The notes under the pieces are model-generated. The model was not told the origin of the DNA and did not search any database. It saw only the letters and a list, made by a program, of their open reading frames with translations. A program made the translations under genes and the position numbers. A stretch of 64,000 bases of DNA from Adiantum capillus-veneris (taxonomy: Eukaryota > Streptophyta > Polypodiopsida > Polypodiales > Pteridaceae): positions 61,641,209 to 61,705,208 of the forward strand of contig CM043971.1 of the NCBI GenBank assembly GCA_014529385.2. Reading direction: 5' to 3'. Shown piece by piece: positions 33,878 through 44,484 of this stretch. Position 1 is the stretch's first letter; every line of letters begins with the position of its first letter.

Positions 33878-34830
33878 TTTTTTTTTTGGTCAAAACTCAC
33901 AATATGTGGGTGAATATATTAGCAAAACCAAAAAATTACATAAACATATGTGGCTCAACACGAGCCACGGAGACAGCCAAACCGGACACAACCAACAACA
34001 TCATAGAATCCACCATAAGCAGACCATCCATACATCGGAGGAACAGGGTGCCACCCTCGACATGAGAGCCAACCAAACTCAAAGGATTTAGACATGCCAT
34101 ACGGGCAGGGCCCAGAAACCCCATCACCAGAAGTAGCCTCATGAGGTACCACCATGCAGACTTTGCTGCCACCAGAAGCCCGCATGTCAAGGGGAAAGCT
34201 GACGAATAAAGCCACAGAAGAACCAACATATCAACCATAAAAACTCGACGGCATTAAGAACACCGTCAAGAGAGTAGGTAGGCTCAAAGCCAACAACAGA
34301 CCACCAAAAACAATGCCAAATAGGCTTTCGAGGTCAAGCCTAATATCTGTAGAGAGGACGTGGCGATGCCACCAAGACGGAGAGGCCTGCCACACCCCAC
34401 CTCCTGCCGTCAGCCATCTCTAGCACCAACTGCATGCGAAGTCCCAAGCCCCAACAACGACCGTCCCATCACCAGATAGCCAAGAAGAACCAGCATGTGC
34501 TGCACGATCCCCTGAAGCAAAGGCAAAGAGGGCCTGCCTCGAACTCGGTACCCATGTCGAGCCACGCACCCTCAAACCGGCCTCCACCGAAGCCGAAACG
34601 ATGTCCCACTGCTACTAGCAGAGCGCAGATGTTCCCCACAGAACTGCAGAAGGCCCCCACGGAGCCTGTAGTCCTAAAAGAAAGGGTCGCCGCATCCTTG
34701 TTAGAGGAGCAAGGGTTGTCCAACTAGTGCTCCCTCCCCCGAGAGCACCCTCAAAGCCGAGACCTATCCCCGTCTCACCCCATCCTCAGAGCAAGACATG
34801 CACGAACCCTAACCCTCACATCTTGTGGGT
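33878..34830 (-). mobile_element. LINE-type 3' end with poly(A), minus strand
   Basis: A T10 tract at 33878-33887 is followed by GGTCAAAACTCACAAT; on the minus strand this is ATTGTGAGTTTTGACC-poly(A), nearly the same as the ATTGTGAGTTTTGCC-poly(A) end of the LINE at 17544. Upstream on the minus strand lies GC-richer sequence with short Trp/Gly-rich frames (34238-33936, 34723-34469) that I cannot assign to a domain. The left limit is approximate. Confidence 0.45.
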
Positions 34831-35095
34831 ATGGGTATTAAGAGTCTTTCAAATCAGGGAGGCATTTTATTTTAAAAATAGAAAGTTATCTTCCTTTCAA
34901 TTTTACAAATTGAAAGCAAACTCTCTGCATAGCATTTTCTTTGATTCTTCGGATAAAAACAAAACCCACATTGTGGCAAGCTTCATCAATACTGACAATA
35001 AATCTAGCTGTGGAAGCTACTTGACTACAGCGACCTTAGATTTATTGAGTAACCAAAGCAAAAAGTCAATTAAGCCTGTGCTATCGAAGTGCGTG

Positions 35096-35128
<33 letters not shown>

Positions 35129-35301
35129 AAGCCCACATTTGTGGCGACTACTCAAATAAGGTACATGTTGGCATAAAGGGGCGTATATTGGAGGAAAGGG
35201 ACCTGTCGTGGTCATTTATTGCATGGTTAGCCTAAGAGCATTGTTTTCATCCTCGAGCTCTAGATGCATCCACTTGTCACATGGCTGTATGTGTCCCCCG
35301 C

Positions 35302-35393
<92 letters not shown>

Positions 35394-35563
35394 TATGGCT
35401 AGTTCTTGCATGATTGAATTATCCTTGGTATATTTTGTTGGGACTGTTGGTCGGGGGTGCCCTTGGTGTATAACCGGCTTGGATTGATTTGAAATTTTTT
35501 ATTAAAAAAATTAAGTGGTACCTAATGGTATCTAAACCTTGGTGTAAAAATGGGGTGAACGTT
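34831..35563. other. Spacer with simple repeats
   Basis: (GA)n lies at 35095-35123, and a compound tract of 30 C, then (CT)20, then (AC)12 lies at 35301-35394. No gene is recognised. Confidence 0.7.
35301..35394. repeat. Poly(C)30-(CT)n-(AC)n compound tract
   Basis: Three simple-sequence types follow each other without a break; the C run is 30 nt, preceded by CCCCCG. Confidence 0.97.
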
Positions 35564-35568
35564 TTGCC

Positions 35569-37161
35569 TGTAACATTTAATGGCCTAAAATCTTATGTGT
35601 AGCGGAAATTAGCATGAACATAGTGAGCATTTCATTAGAGTTGATTCCTAATGAGAATTACAAGAGTGCTTGGGTGGAGAGAGCAACAAAAAGCATAACA
35701 CCTAGTTAGATAGCATCGACAATACTTTCAAAAGAGAGAGCAATTAAGCTATTGACAACAGTTGAGGACCGGATTTGCATGGAGCCGGTCCCCCCTCCAA
35801 AAGGCTTTGTATTATGGTTTCTCCCATCAAGAGAGACATTGTACAATACAATTCTTTGTGTTCCTTCAAGACTAGCTAGTGCAATGAAGATGGAAGCTTC
35901 ATACACCAAGCAAAACACTTAATCAAACACAACTTGAATTATCCCCGTTCTCAGACCCAAGACCTCACACACCTTCGAAGATGGTGAGAGCTAGCAGGGT
36001 ATGAGAGTAGATTGAGAGGAAAAAGAAGTATCTTACGAGAAAGAAGTACATCTCCTCACATAATCACTCATATTAGCATAGCTTAGCTTAGTAATTAGCT
36101 TGGTAGAGAAGATGAGCATGCATTGAAGCTTGGCTCTTGGTTGGATTTGCATCCACATGCCAAGAGAGTGTTGATGTAGGCTTCTATCTCACAAGCTTGG
36201 AGTAGGTGATGAGCTCTCCATTAAAGCTTGGGAGGAGATAGAGTATTTTTCCCTTCACACATGGTCAAGTGTGAGAATGTGTGTGTCAATGCCAAGCAAA
36301 AAATCAGCCCCCCCTCTCTCTTGGGCGAGCCCTAGCTGCTAAGTTAGGCTGGCTTTTGCCTCATTGGACCTCCCCAGGTCAAGCCAATAGGGATTAAGCA
36401 GCATAAGTGATAGCCTTCTGACATGTGTCCCCCTTTCCCCTTTTGTGAGAGCTTTAGATAATTAAATAATTAAACTAAACTCTCATTGGACCCCTTTGCC
36501 TCCTGGCCAATAGGAATCAGGCAAGCCATGGGGCTCCTGAATGCTCATTGGACCCCTTGGGAGACTGCCCAATAGTCTTCTAGGACACTTAATTCTTATT
36601 GGTTTCTTTTATTAAATGTTTTTAAATTAATTAAACTAGGTTTACTCTAGCTTAATTCTCATTGGTCCACTTCAAGGGTCTTCCAATAGGAATTGGGCAC
36701 ACCTTGTGGGCATCTGGCCTAGGGAGCTGACATGTGTCCCTCATTCCCTTTGTGTAAAGGGAGCCTGTGTGTGTGTGTGTGGTTTTCTCTCTCATCCCCT
36801 AGCTTTGGGGCTCGCCCCCTCCCATGTAGGGATGCAGAAAGACTTTTTGGGTACACACTTAAGCATCCAATTTTCCCTAAGATTGACCTTTGGACACAAC
36901 CTTTGAATTTTGGAACCTTAGCATTTTGGAAGTCTTAATGGGCTGAACCTTAGGGTCTTTTTAGCCCGTTGTTTCACATGGCTCTTTTGCAGATGGCCCC
37001 CCCTTTGGATCCCTATTTTCCCTCCTTTGGATCCCTACTGTGGCCGGTCTGCTAACTTAACCAATATTCTAGCTTTTTCTCCCTTGGCACTTCCCCACAT
37101 TAAATGATCAGTTTAATATGAGAAAATCATTTAGGAGAATTAGATATTGATTATTATGACA
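35569..37161 (-). repeat. 3' LTR of the chromovirus
   Basis: 1593 bp, identical to the right LTR except for two substitutions noticed. It contains several copies of the short motif CTCATTGGACC/CCAATAGG, spaced through 36360-36700. Confidence 0.96.
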
Positions 37162-37164
37162 TTA

Positions 37165-37174
37165 CCTCTCTCTT
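37165..37174 (-). promoter_or_regulatory. Polypurine tract
   Basis: AAGAGAGAGG on the minus strand, three bases from the 3' LTR edge at 37161, the expected site for plus-strand priming. The interval 37162-37519 between it and the Gag-Pol stop codon is untranslated. Confidence 0.75.
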
Positions 37175-37519
37175 GAAATCATAGTCGTCCTCGACTATGG
37201 TGTAGAGAAGATAAAGCATATGTATGAGTCCTTTTCTTAGCGGGTAGAGGATCCCTATGTTACCCTACGACATCATTCCATAATGGATGACTAGTCCATT
37301 TGGCGCTTGAGAGCCTGAGGCTGCCGCAAGCATGTCTGCACATTAGTCCTATCAGTCTTCCATAGTAGAGTGACAAGCTCTACTTGGTGTTTGGGAGACG
37401 TCGTCTCCACAAACTTGATCTAAGCATGCATACTACTTTATTTTTGTGCACAAATAAAGAAAAAGAGAGTCTTATAAGACAAAAATTTTTGTTCATTTTT
37501 TAACATTTTGTACATTTGC

Positions 37520-40500
37520 TTACTCTTGGGAAGCATTGTAAGCATTGACAAGGTTTAGGTTATCCTTTAATTGTATGCCTTGCATCCATCTAGCATCTTC
37601 AAAAGGATAATTCTTAAACTTAATAAGATATCGTCGGATAGTCTTACCGCCTCTTAATACCTTGTCTTCATGTCGGAGAATGGACTCGGGCTGCAGCACC
37701 TCCTCGTGGTCCTCGATCTCCGGTGGGTCTTCAATAGTTGGTTCTTGAGGTGGCTCTCCTTTGTAAGGCTTTAAGAGGCTCACATGAAAAGCATTGTGTA
37801 TGAGCCAATGATTGGGCAACTTAAGTTGATAGGCCATCTCATTGATTGGCCTAAGAATCTGGAAGGGACCATAGTACCTTTTTGCTAGTTTAGCATAGTA
37901 CTTTTGGTGGCCCGTAGGATTCTTGCCCGTCGTGTGCCTTAATCGAGCCTTGGGAAACTTTAACAAGACCCAATCGTTTTCTTTAAAGGCTTGGGCTCTT
38001 CTGTGCTTGTCAGTAGCAGCCTTTTGCCTTTGCTGTGAGATAGAGATAGCATCCTTAATCTTTTGGAAAGATTCTTGTAGGTCTCGGCTATACTCATCTG
38101 CAGCGAAGATCTTCCCATGTACCTTAAGTAGCAAGGGACTTTTTGATCTTCCCTCAATTACCTCGAAAGGTGCTTTTCCTGTAGAAGTATGTACAGTGTT
38201 ATTGTAAGCATACTCTACTAAGGGTAAGTACTTCTCCCATTGGGATCTTTGATCTACTTCCGTTACATAGGCTTTTAGTAGATCGAGAATAGTTAGGTTA
38301 GCTATTTCACTTTGGCCATCAGTTTGTGGATGATAGGCCGAAGAGAAGTTTAGCCTTGTTCCTAAATTCTCAAAGAGACCCTTCCAGAAATTACTGGTCA
38401 TTCTAGGATCTCTATCCGACACTATGGACATTGGCAAGCCATGGTACTTGAAAATTTGCGAAATGAAGAGGGTTGCCATTTGATGGGCTTTGATAGTCTT
38501 TTTGACAGGTATAAAATGAGCTTGTTTACTGAACCTGTCTACTATCGTCCATATTCCCGTATTCCCATGGATAGACTTAGGCAATCCAAAGATAAAATCC
38601 ATGGATATGCTCTCCCACGGTGAATTAGGGATTGGCAAGGGTTGAAGCAATCCAAGTTGCTTCCCTCTATCAAATTTTGTCTTTTGACATACCACACATT
38701 TGGAAACATACTCATGTATGTTCACTTTCATGGTAGGCCAATAGAAATATGTTTCAATTCCCTTTAGGGTAGACTGAATCCCTCTATGCCCCGCATATGG
38801 GGGAGCATGAGATTCATACATTACTTTCTCACGTAGTGAGTTAGTAACGCATAGTCTATTGCCATAGAGAAGATAACCATCTTGTAAAGTAAATGGTTCT
38901 TCTTTCTTCCCTAATGCAAGGGCTGAAATCACATCTCTAAAATCGGGATCAATAGCATACTCATCTATCATTGAAGATAGATCATTGTGAGTTGCTATGG
39001 AAACCGCATTCACTCTCGGTCGTCTTGAGAGTGCATCGGCTACTTGATTATGCTTGCCAGCAATGTGAGCAATATGAAAATGAAATTGCGAAAGGAAATT
39101 TGCCCACCTCATTTGTTTGTCGGAGAGCTTGGTCTGCGTCATGAAGTACTTAAGACTTTGGTGATCCGTTCGCAGAATGAAAGGAGTCCCCAATAAATAG
39201 TGCTTCCATGAGTCTAAGGCATGTAGAACTGCAAGGAGTTCTTTTTCGTATATGCCTAGAGCTTGCTCAACAGGGTCGAGCCTTCGACTCTCATAGCCTA
39301 TGGCGTGCCCTTCTTGGAGCAAAACAGCCCCAAGGCAATCACCACAAGCATCACATTGGACCTCAAATGGTTTTGAGAGATCCGGTAGTGTAAGCACAGG
39401 TTGAGAGATAAGCTTTTCTTTAAGCTTTTCGAAAGCATTGTTCTCCTTAGCAGACCACGTATACCTAACATTTTTCTTTGTTAGGTCATGTAATGGTCCC
39501 GCAATTTGTGAGAACTTTTCTATGAAGCGTCTATAGTATGCACACATACCTATAAAGCTTCTTAGTTCATGAAGATTCCTTGGTTTAGGCCATCCTTTTA
39601 TTACCTCTAACTTGGATGGATCCATTTGGATTCCATCTTGAGAGATAATGTGACCTAAATATTGAATCTCTTGCAAGAAAAATTCACTTTTCTTTCGATT
39701 AACATAAAGTTTACTCTCTCTTAAAACTTGAAATATTACCTGGAGGTGTTGCTTGTGTTCCTCTAATGAATTAGAGTAGATGATAATATCATCAAAGAAC
39801 ACTCCAGTGAAGGTTCGATGAGGTCTGAACAGCTTCTCCATCAAGCGGTTAAATGTGGCTGGTGCATTAGTCAAGCCAAAAGGCATGACAATGTATTCGT
39901 AAAGACCAAATGTAGTACGAAATGCGGTCTTTACAATGTCTTGATCAACTATCCTTATTTGATGATAGCCACTTTTTAGGTCAATCCTACTGAAGTAGGT
40001 CGATCCTTGTAGCTTATCAAATAGGTCTTCTACCCGTGGAACGGGAAACCTATTCTTGATAGTGATCCTATTTAGTGCTCTATAGTCGACACACATACGA
40101 TATGTGCCGTCTTTCTTTTGCACTAATAGCACAGGTGAGCAAAATGGAGATGAGCTAGGCCTAACCATGCCCTTCTCAATTAACTCATGCACTTGTCGCA
40201 TAATCTCCTCTTGTTGAGCTTGAGAAACTCTATAAGGAGGTTTGTTAGGCGGTGAACTTCCTGGAAGAAGTTCAATTGCATGGTCGTCATTACCTCGTTT
40301 AGGAGGTAGCTCACAAGGGATGTCGTCAATAAAGACATCTTGAAACCCCTTGAGAAAATTGGATAACTCTAATTCCTTTTGGTTGCTTTTATTTTCTTTT
40401 GCTAAAGCATTAGGTTCATTTTGAGAATCTTTAACAAAAATCATGTACACGGAAATAGAGCTCTTTATTGACTTGTTGAAAGCTGGTGTATGTACAATGG

Positions 40501-42469
40501 GGATGGTGTTACCCATCTCCCTAGCATCTATATACATGTCCTTTTCCCTGAACTTAAAGGAGATTCTCCTTTCAGGAAATTTAACATGGGCAGCCAGACG
40601 ATCAAACCATGGTGCCCCTAGGATTACATCCTCATGCTTGAGAGGAGAGATAAAGAAATCCTCTTTGTCCACATAGCCTTGGACATGAAGCCTCAATTTC
40701 CCGATTAAGGGAGTGACTGAAGCTTCTTGCCCCTTGAAGGCACTGTCTGCGGGTAGGATATCTCCCATCTCGTAGGATTGTATGCCTAGCTTGGTGGCTA
40801 ACTCCATAGATATAAAATTGTGAGTAGAACCAGGGTCAAAGAGAATAAAAGCATCATGTTCTCTTACCTTTCCCCAAGCATGGCATAGAGGAGATCCTTT
40901 GTGGTGAGTTTGGTGAATCTCCTCCTCTTGGATTTCAACCAAAGAAGCTCTAGGAGGATCTTGGCGGTTGTTCTTTTGGGGACAAGCGCGGTACGCATGC
41001 CCTTGTTCGCCGCACTTGAAACACCGGTTATCTTTACGATAACGCTCAAGCTCTTCAGGAGAGAGTTTATTCTTTCCTTTGTAAACTCCCTTCTCTTTAG
41101 CTTTGTTGGAATTGCCCTTAGGAGACTTTTGGACATTGTCCTTCCCCTTAGGCTCATTGGAACCTTTGTTTTCCGGGGGCTTATTATTTCTTTTACCCCC
41201 CGTTTGGAAATTGATTCGCGAGGCCACCATAGTATGGTGTATTACCGCCGATATGGTATGTGGCCTTTGGGAGTTGACATACTCCGCCATTTCTTCAGTT
41301 AAGCCCGCACAAAATTGTTGCTTTTGCTCTCCAAAATCCAACTTTTTGAAGACAGTGGCTTTGAGTTGTAGGTCCCAAAACTTGTCTACATATTTGTGGA
41401 TGGATTCATTGGGAGAGAGCTTTAAGCTTCGCCATTCGGTGAGTACTTTGTCTTTGGCATCGGTGACCAAAAACTGCTTCATAATGGAAGCTCTTAAAGC
41501 CTTCCATGTTCGTGGAGCTTCACCGTTGGCTCGTAGGCTAGACCACCATTGTCTGGCGGACTTTTGAAAGTGCATAGCTACATGGCGTAGCTTAGAGGAC
41601 TCCGTGAAGCCCTCATCTCCAAACGCCGCATCGAATTGCTGGATAAAGGCCAAAACTTTGTCTGTAGCACCGAAGGTGCCATCATAGGTAAGGAAAGAGA
41701 TGCTCTTCCCTCCCTCTTTGAATTTCTTCAGCTTGGACGACCTCTTCCATGCGGCATAGGATTTCCTATGGCCTCTTCTTTTTGATGGTTCAAAAGTTGC
41801 ACCATCACTTTCTTCAGAAGATGAAGAATTTGAAGAAGGTGGAGAAGAGGGTGACCTCTTTCTCGCCTTTTTCTTGTCTTGATCTTTGTCGTCTTCACCA
41901 TAGCTTTCATAAGAGGAAGAGGATGAAGAAGATGGAGAAGAGGGTGTCCTCTTTCTCGCCTTTTTCTTCTCTTGCTTTTTATCATCCCTCTTTGAATTAT
42001 GACGTGGAGAAGAGTGTGATAGTCTTCTCCGTTTTGGTGGTGATGGAGAGCGTTTAGCCCGCCGTCTTCGTGGAGCCATCTCCGCCGAGGTGGCGGGAGA
42101 CTCGCTTCTTTCTCGTTCCTTCGGTGGAGGCTCTTGAGTTCTCCTTTGGGAAGGAGATGCATCATCAAGAAGTAAGTTCTTGAGCCCTTCATATGGATTC
42201 TCTTCTTCTTCCCGAATCGGAGAGAGACCTCTTTTGGTAGTCTCACAAGGAGGCTTCCTAGGTGTTCTCTCGTCATGGTGATGAGCTTGGAGAATCCCGT
42301 GAGCACGGAGCTGCCGTTGCACTTCACTTTGGAGAGATGGATTGCCCATGGCTTGTTGAAGCCTAGAAACAAGATAATTAACAAGCATTGAAGCATCATT
42401 AGTAGCTTGCTCATGAGCAAAATCAAAGTTATCAACATTAATTTCACTCTCTTTAATATTGTCAGCCAT
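37520..42469 (-). CDS. Chromovirus Gag-Pol polyprotein (1649 aa), intact
   Basis: One uninterrupted frame encodes all retrotransposon functions. Gag: a basic/Ser-rich N-terminal part (about 110-250), the retrotrans_gag core (about 270-420) and a CX2CX4HX4C zinc knuckle at C483-C496. Protease: FILFDPGSTHNF with D545; DPG replaces the usual D(S/T)G. RT: about 740-940 with FSRIDLKSGY (D830) and FFDDI (D893, D894); Phe replaces the usual Val before the Asp pair. RNase H: about 1035-1150 with D1040, E1077, D1102 and D1145. Integrase: HHCC with H1221, H1228, C1258 and C1261, then D1291, D1352 and E1388. A chromodomain-like end (about 1595-1645, RYLIKFKNYPFEDARW) should steer insertion to marked chromatin. 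Gag and Pol share a single frame, so no frameshift signal is needed. Confidence 0.97.
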   Translation of the reverse strand: MADNIKESEINVDNFDFAHEQATNDASMLVNYLVSRLQQAMGNPSLQSEVQRQLRAHGILQAHHHDERTPRKPPCETTKRGLSPIREEEENPYEGLKNLLLDDASPSQRRTQEPPPKERERSESPATSAEMAPRRRRAKRSPSPPKRRRLSHSSPRHNSKRDDKKQEKKKARKRTPSSPSSSSSSSYESYGEDDKDQDKKKARKRSPSSPPSSNSSSSEESDGATFEPSKRRGHRKSYAAWKRSSKLKKFKEGGKSISFLTYDGTFGATDKVLAFIQQFDAAFGDEGFTESSKLRHVAMHFQKSARQWWSSLRANGEAPRTWKALRASIMKQFLVTDAKDKVLTEWRSLKLSPNESIHKYVDKFWDLQLKATVFKKLDFGEQKQQFCAGLTEEMAEYVNSQRPHTISAVIHHTMVASRINFQTGGKRNNKPPENKGSNEPKGKDNVQKSPKGNSNKAKEKGVYKGKNKLSPEELERYRKDNRCFKCGEQGHAYRACPQKNNRQDPPRASLVEIQEEEIHQTHHKGSPLCHAWGKVREHDAFILFDPGSTHNFISMELATKLGIQSYEMGDILPADSAFKGQEASVTPLIGKLRLHVQGYVDKEDFFISPLKHEDVILGAPWFDRLAAHVKFPERRISFKFREKDMYIDAREMGNTIPIVHTPAFNKSIKSSISVYMIFVKDSQNEPNALAKENKSNQKELELSNFLKGFQDVFIDDIPCELPPKRGNDDHAIELLPGSSPPNKPPYRVSQAQQEEIMRQVHELIEKGMVRPSSSPFCSPVLLVQKKDGTYRMCVDYRALNRITIKNRFPVPRVEDLFDKLQGSTYFSRIDLKSGYHQIRIVDQDIVKTAFRTTFGLYEYIVMPFGLTNAPATFNRLMEKLFRPHRTFTGVFFDDIIIYSNSLEEHKQHLQVIFQVLRESKLYVNRKKSEFFLQEIQYLGHIISQDGIQMDPSKLEVIKGWPKPRNLHELRSFIGMCAYYRRFIEKFSQIAGPLHDLTKKNVRYTWSAKENNAFEKLKEKLISQPVLTLPDLSKPFEVQCDACGDCLGAVLLQEGHAIGYESRRLDPVEQALGIYEKELLAVLHALDSWKHYLLGTPFILRTDHQSLKYFMTQTKLSDKQMRWANFLSQFHFHIAHIAGKHNQVADALSRRPRVNAVSIATHNDLSSMIDEYAIDPDFRDVISALALGKKEEPFTLQDGYLLYGNRLCVTNSLREKVMYESHAPPYAGHRGIQSTLKGIETYFYWPTMKVNIHEYVSKCVVCQKTKFDRGKQLGLLQPLPIPNSPWESISMDFIFGLPKSIHGNTGIWTIVDRFSKQAHFIPVKKTIKAHQMATLFISQIFKYHGLPMSIVSDRDPRMTSNFWKGLFENLGTRLNFSSAYHPQTDGQSEIANLTILDLLKAYVTEVDQRSQWEKYLPLVEYAYNNTVHTSTGKAPFEVIEGRSKSPLLLKVHGKIFAADEYSRDLQESFQKIKDAISISQQRQKAATDKHRRAQAFKENDWVLLKFPKARLRHTTGKNPTGHQKYYAKLAKRYYGPFQILRPINEMAYQLKLPNHWLIHNAFHVSLLKPYKGEPPQEPTIEDPPEIEDHEEVLQPESILRHEDKVLRGGKTIRRYLIKFKNYPFEDARWMQGIQLKDNLNLVNAYNASQE

Positions 42470-42886
42470 TCTAACAACTTTTAGGTGTAAACTTTTTAGG
42501 TGTACTTTGGCACTTCAAGCCCTAGTTGCTACTCCTCTTTACCCCTTTAGAAAAAGCACTCAAGCTACTGTACCCGCGGCTCGAATACCATTAATTGCAA
42601 GGAATAGAAGAGAGGGTCTTTCGACACCAAAACAGCACCGGCTCCTGTCAAGCTTCTAATAGCTCAATAGTGGTTAAGCCGTAGGCAAGCCCCGTAGGAC
42701 TCCACTATTAAGACCATAGCTCTCGACGGTGATGCCCCGTTAACTGCACAAAGGCAGGCGCACTGAAAGGCTGAAAAATCCCTATTCTACTTACTCACAG
42801 GCAATTAATAATACCAACCATTTGTAGCTAGCTTGAGGACCTCCCTTCTTGAGCAAGAAAAGAGAAACCTTGAGCTCTGATACCAA
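42470..42886 (-). promoter_or_regulatory. Chromovirus 5' untranslated leader with initiator tRNA-Met PBS
   Basis: On the minus strand TGGTATCAGAGC (42885-42874) follows the 5' LTR after one base. It is the complement of the 3' end of plant initiator tRNA-Met (GCTCTGATACCA), the standard primer of this element group. The remaining leader to the Gag ATG at 42469 has no other recognised signal. Confidence 0.93.
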
Positions 42887-44479
42887 TGTAACATTTAATG
42901 GCCTAAAATCTTATGTGTAGCGGAAATTAGCATGAACATAGTGAGCATTTCATTAGAGTTGATTCCTAATGAGAATTACAAGAGTGCTTGGGTGGAGAGA
43001 GCAACAAAAAGCATAACACCTAGTTAGATAGCATCGACAATACTTTCAAAAGAGAGAGCAATTAAGCTATTGACAACAGTTGAGGACCGGATTTGCATGG
43101 AGCCGGTCCCCCCTCCAAAAGGCTTTGTATTATGGTTTCTCCCATCAAGAGAGACATTGTACAATACAATTCTTTGTGTTCCTTCAAGACTAGCTAGTGC
43201 AATGAAGATGGAAGCTTCATACACCAAGCAAAACACTTAATCAAACACAACTTGAATTATCCCCGTTCTCAGACCCAAGACCTCACACACCTTCGAAGAT
43301 GGTGAGAGCTAGCAGGGTATGAGAGTAGATTGAGAGGAAAAAGAAGTATCTTACGAGAAAGAAGTACATCTCCTCACATAATCACTCATATTAGCATAGC
43401 TTAGCTTAGTAATTAGCTTGGTAGAGAAGATGAGCATGCATTGAAGCTTGGCTCTTGGTTGGATTTGCATCCACATGCCAAGAGAGTGTTGATGTAGGCT
43501 TCTATCTCACAAGCTTGGAGTAGGTGATGAGCTCTCCATTAAAGCTTGGGAGGAGATAGAGTATTTTTCCCTTCACACATGGTCAAGTGTGAGAATGTGT
43601 GTGTCAATGCCAAGCAAAAAATCAGCCCCCCCTCTCTCTTGGGCGAGCCCTAGCTGCTAAGTTAGGCTGGCTTTTGCCTCATTGGACCTCCCCAGGTCAA
43701 GCCAATAGGGATTAAGCAGCATAAGTGATAGCCTTCTGACATGTGTCCCCCTTTCCCCTTTTGTGAGAGCTTTAGATAATTAAATAATTAAACTAAACTC
43801 TCATTGGACCCCTTTGCCTCCTGGCCAATAGGAATCAGGCAAGCCATGGGGCTCCTGAATGCTCATTGGACCCCTTGGGAGACTGCCCAATAGTCTTCTA
43901 GGACACTTAATTCTTATTGGTTTCTTTTATTAAATGTTTTTAAATTAATTAAACTAGGTTTACTCTAGCTTAATTCTCATTGGTCCACTTCAAGGGTCTT
44001 CCAATAGGAATTGGGCACACCTTGTGGGCATCTGGCCTAGGGAGCTGACATGTGTCCCTCATTCCCTTTGTGTAAAGGGAGCCTGTGTGTGTGTGTGTGG
44101 TTTTCTCTCTCATCCCCTAGCTTTGGGGCTCGCCCCCTCCCATGTAGGGATGCAGAAAGACTTTTTGGGTACACACTTAAGCATCCAATTTTCCCTAAGG
44201 TTGACCTTTGGACACAACCTTTGAATTTTGGAACCTTAGCATTTTGGAAGTCTTAATGGGCTGAACCTTAGGGTCTTTTTAGCCCGTTGTTTCACATGGC
44301 TCTTTTGCAGATGGCCCCCCCTTTGGATCCCTATTTTCCCTCCTTTGGATCCCTACTGTGGCCGGTCTGCTAACTTAACCAATATTCTAGCTTTTTCTCC
44401 CTTGGCACTTCCCCACATTAAATGATCAATTTAATATGAGAAAATCATTTAGGAGAATTAGATATTGATTATTATGACA
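42887..44479 (-). repeat. 5' LTR of the chromovirus
   Basis: 1593 bp, carries the promoter in this orientation. I did not identify a TATA box with confidence. Confidence 0.96.
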
Positions 44480-44484
44480 TTGCC

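Larger units (their letters stand above)
35569..44479 (-). mobile_element. Complete young Ty3-gypsy chromovirus, 8.9 kb
   Basis: The element is framed by a perfect 5-bp target duplication TTGCC (35564-35568 and 44480-44484). LTRs are 35569-37161 and 42887-44479, both 1593 bp, starting TGTAACATTT and ending TTATGACA in the + strand. By eye they differ at two sites (36882 A versus 44200 G; 37111 G versus 44429 A). The 5' LTR is the right-hand one. The primer-binding site lies beside it and the polypurine tract beside the left LTR. One unbroken Gag-Pol frame fills the interior. All of this says the insertion is recent and could be active. Confidence 0.97.

Noticed and set aside
34434-34727. Pro/Arg-rich 97-codon + frame
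   Set aside because: Low complexity, antisense to the presumed LINE tail, no domain.
35706-35918. 70-codon frame repeated at 43024-43236
   Set aside because: It is duplicated only because both lie in the LTRs; no recognised motif.
40864-41302. Frames of 97-154 codons on either strand inside Gag-Pol
   Set aside because: Shadows of the real coding frame; the real frame has continuous domain matches.
41728-42477. 249-codon minus frame overlapping the start of chromovirus Gag-Pol
   Set aside because: It overlaps the Ser/Arg/Lys-rich part of the true frame in another phase; no domain of its own.
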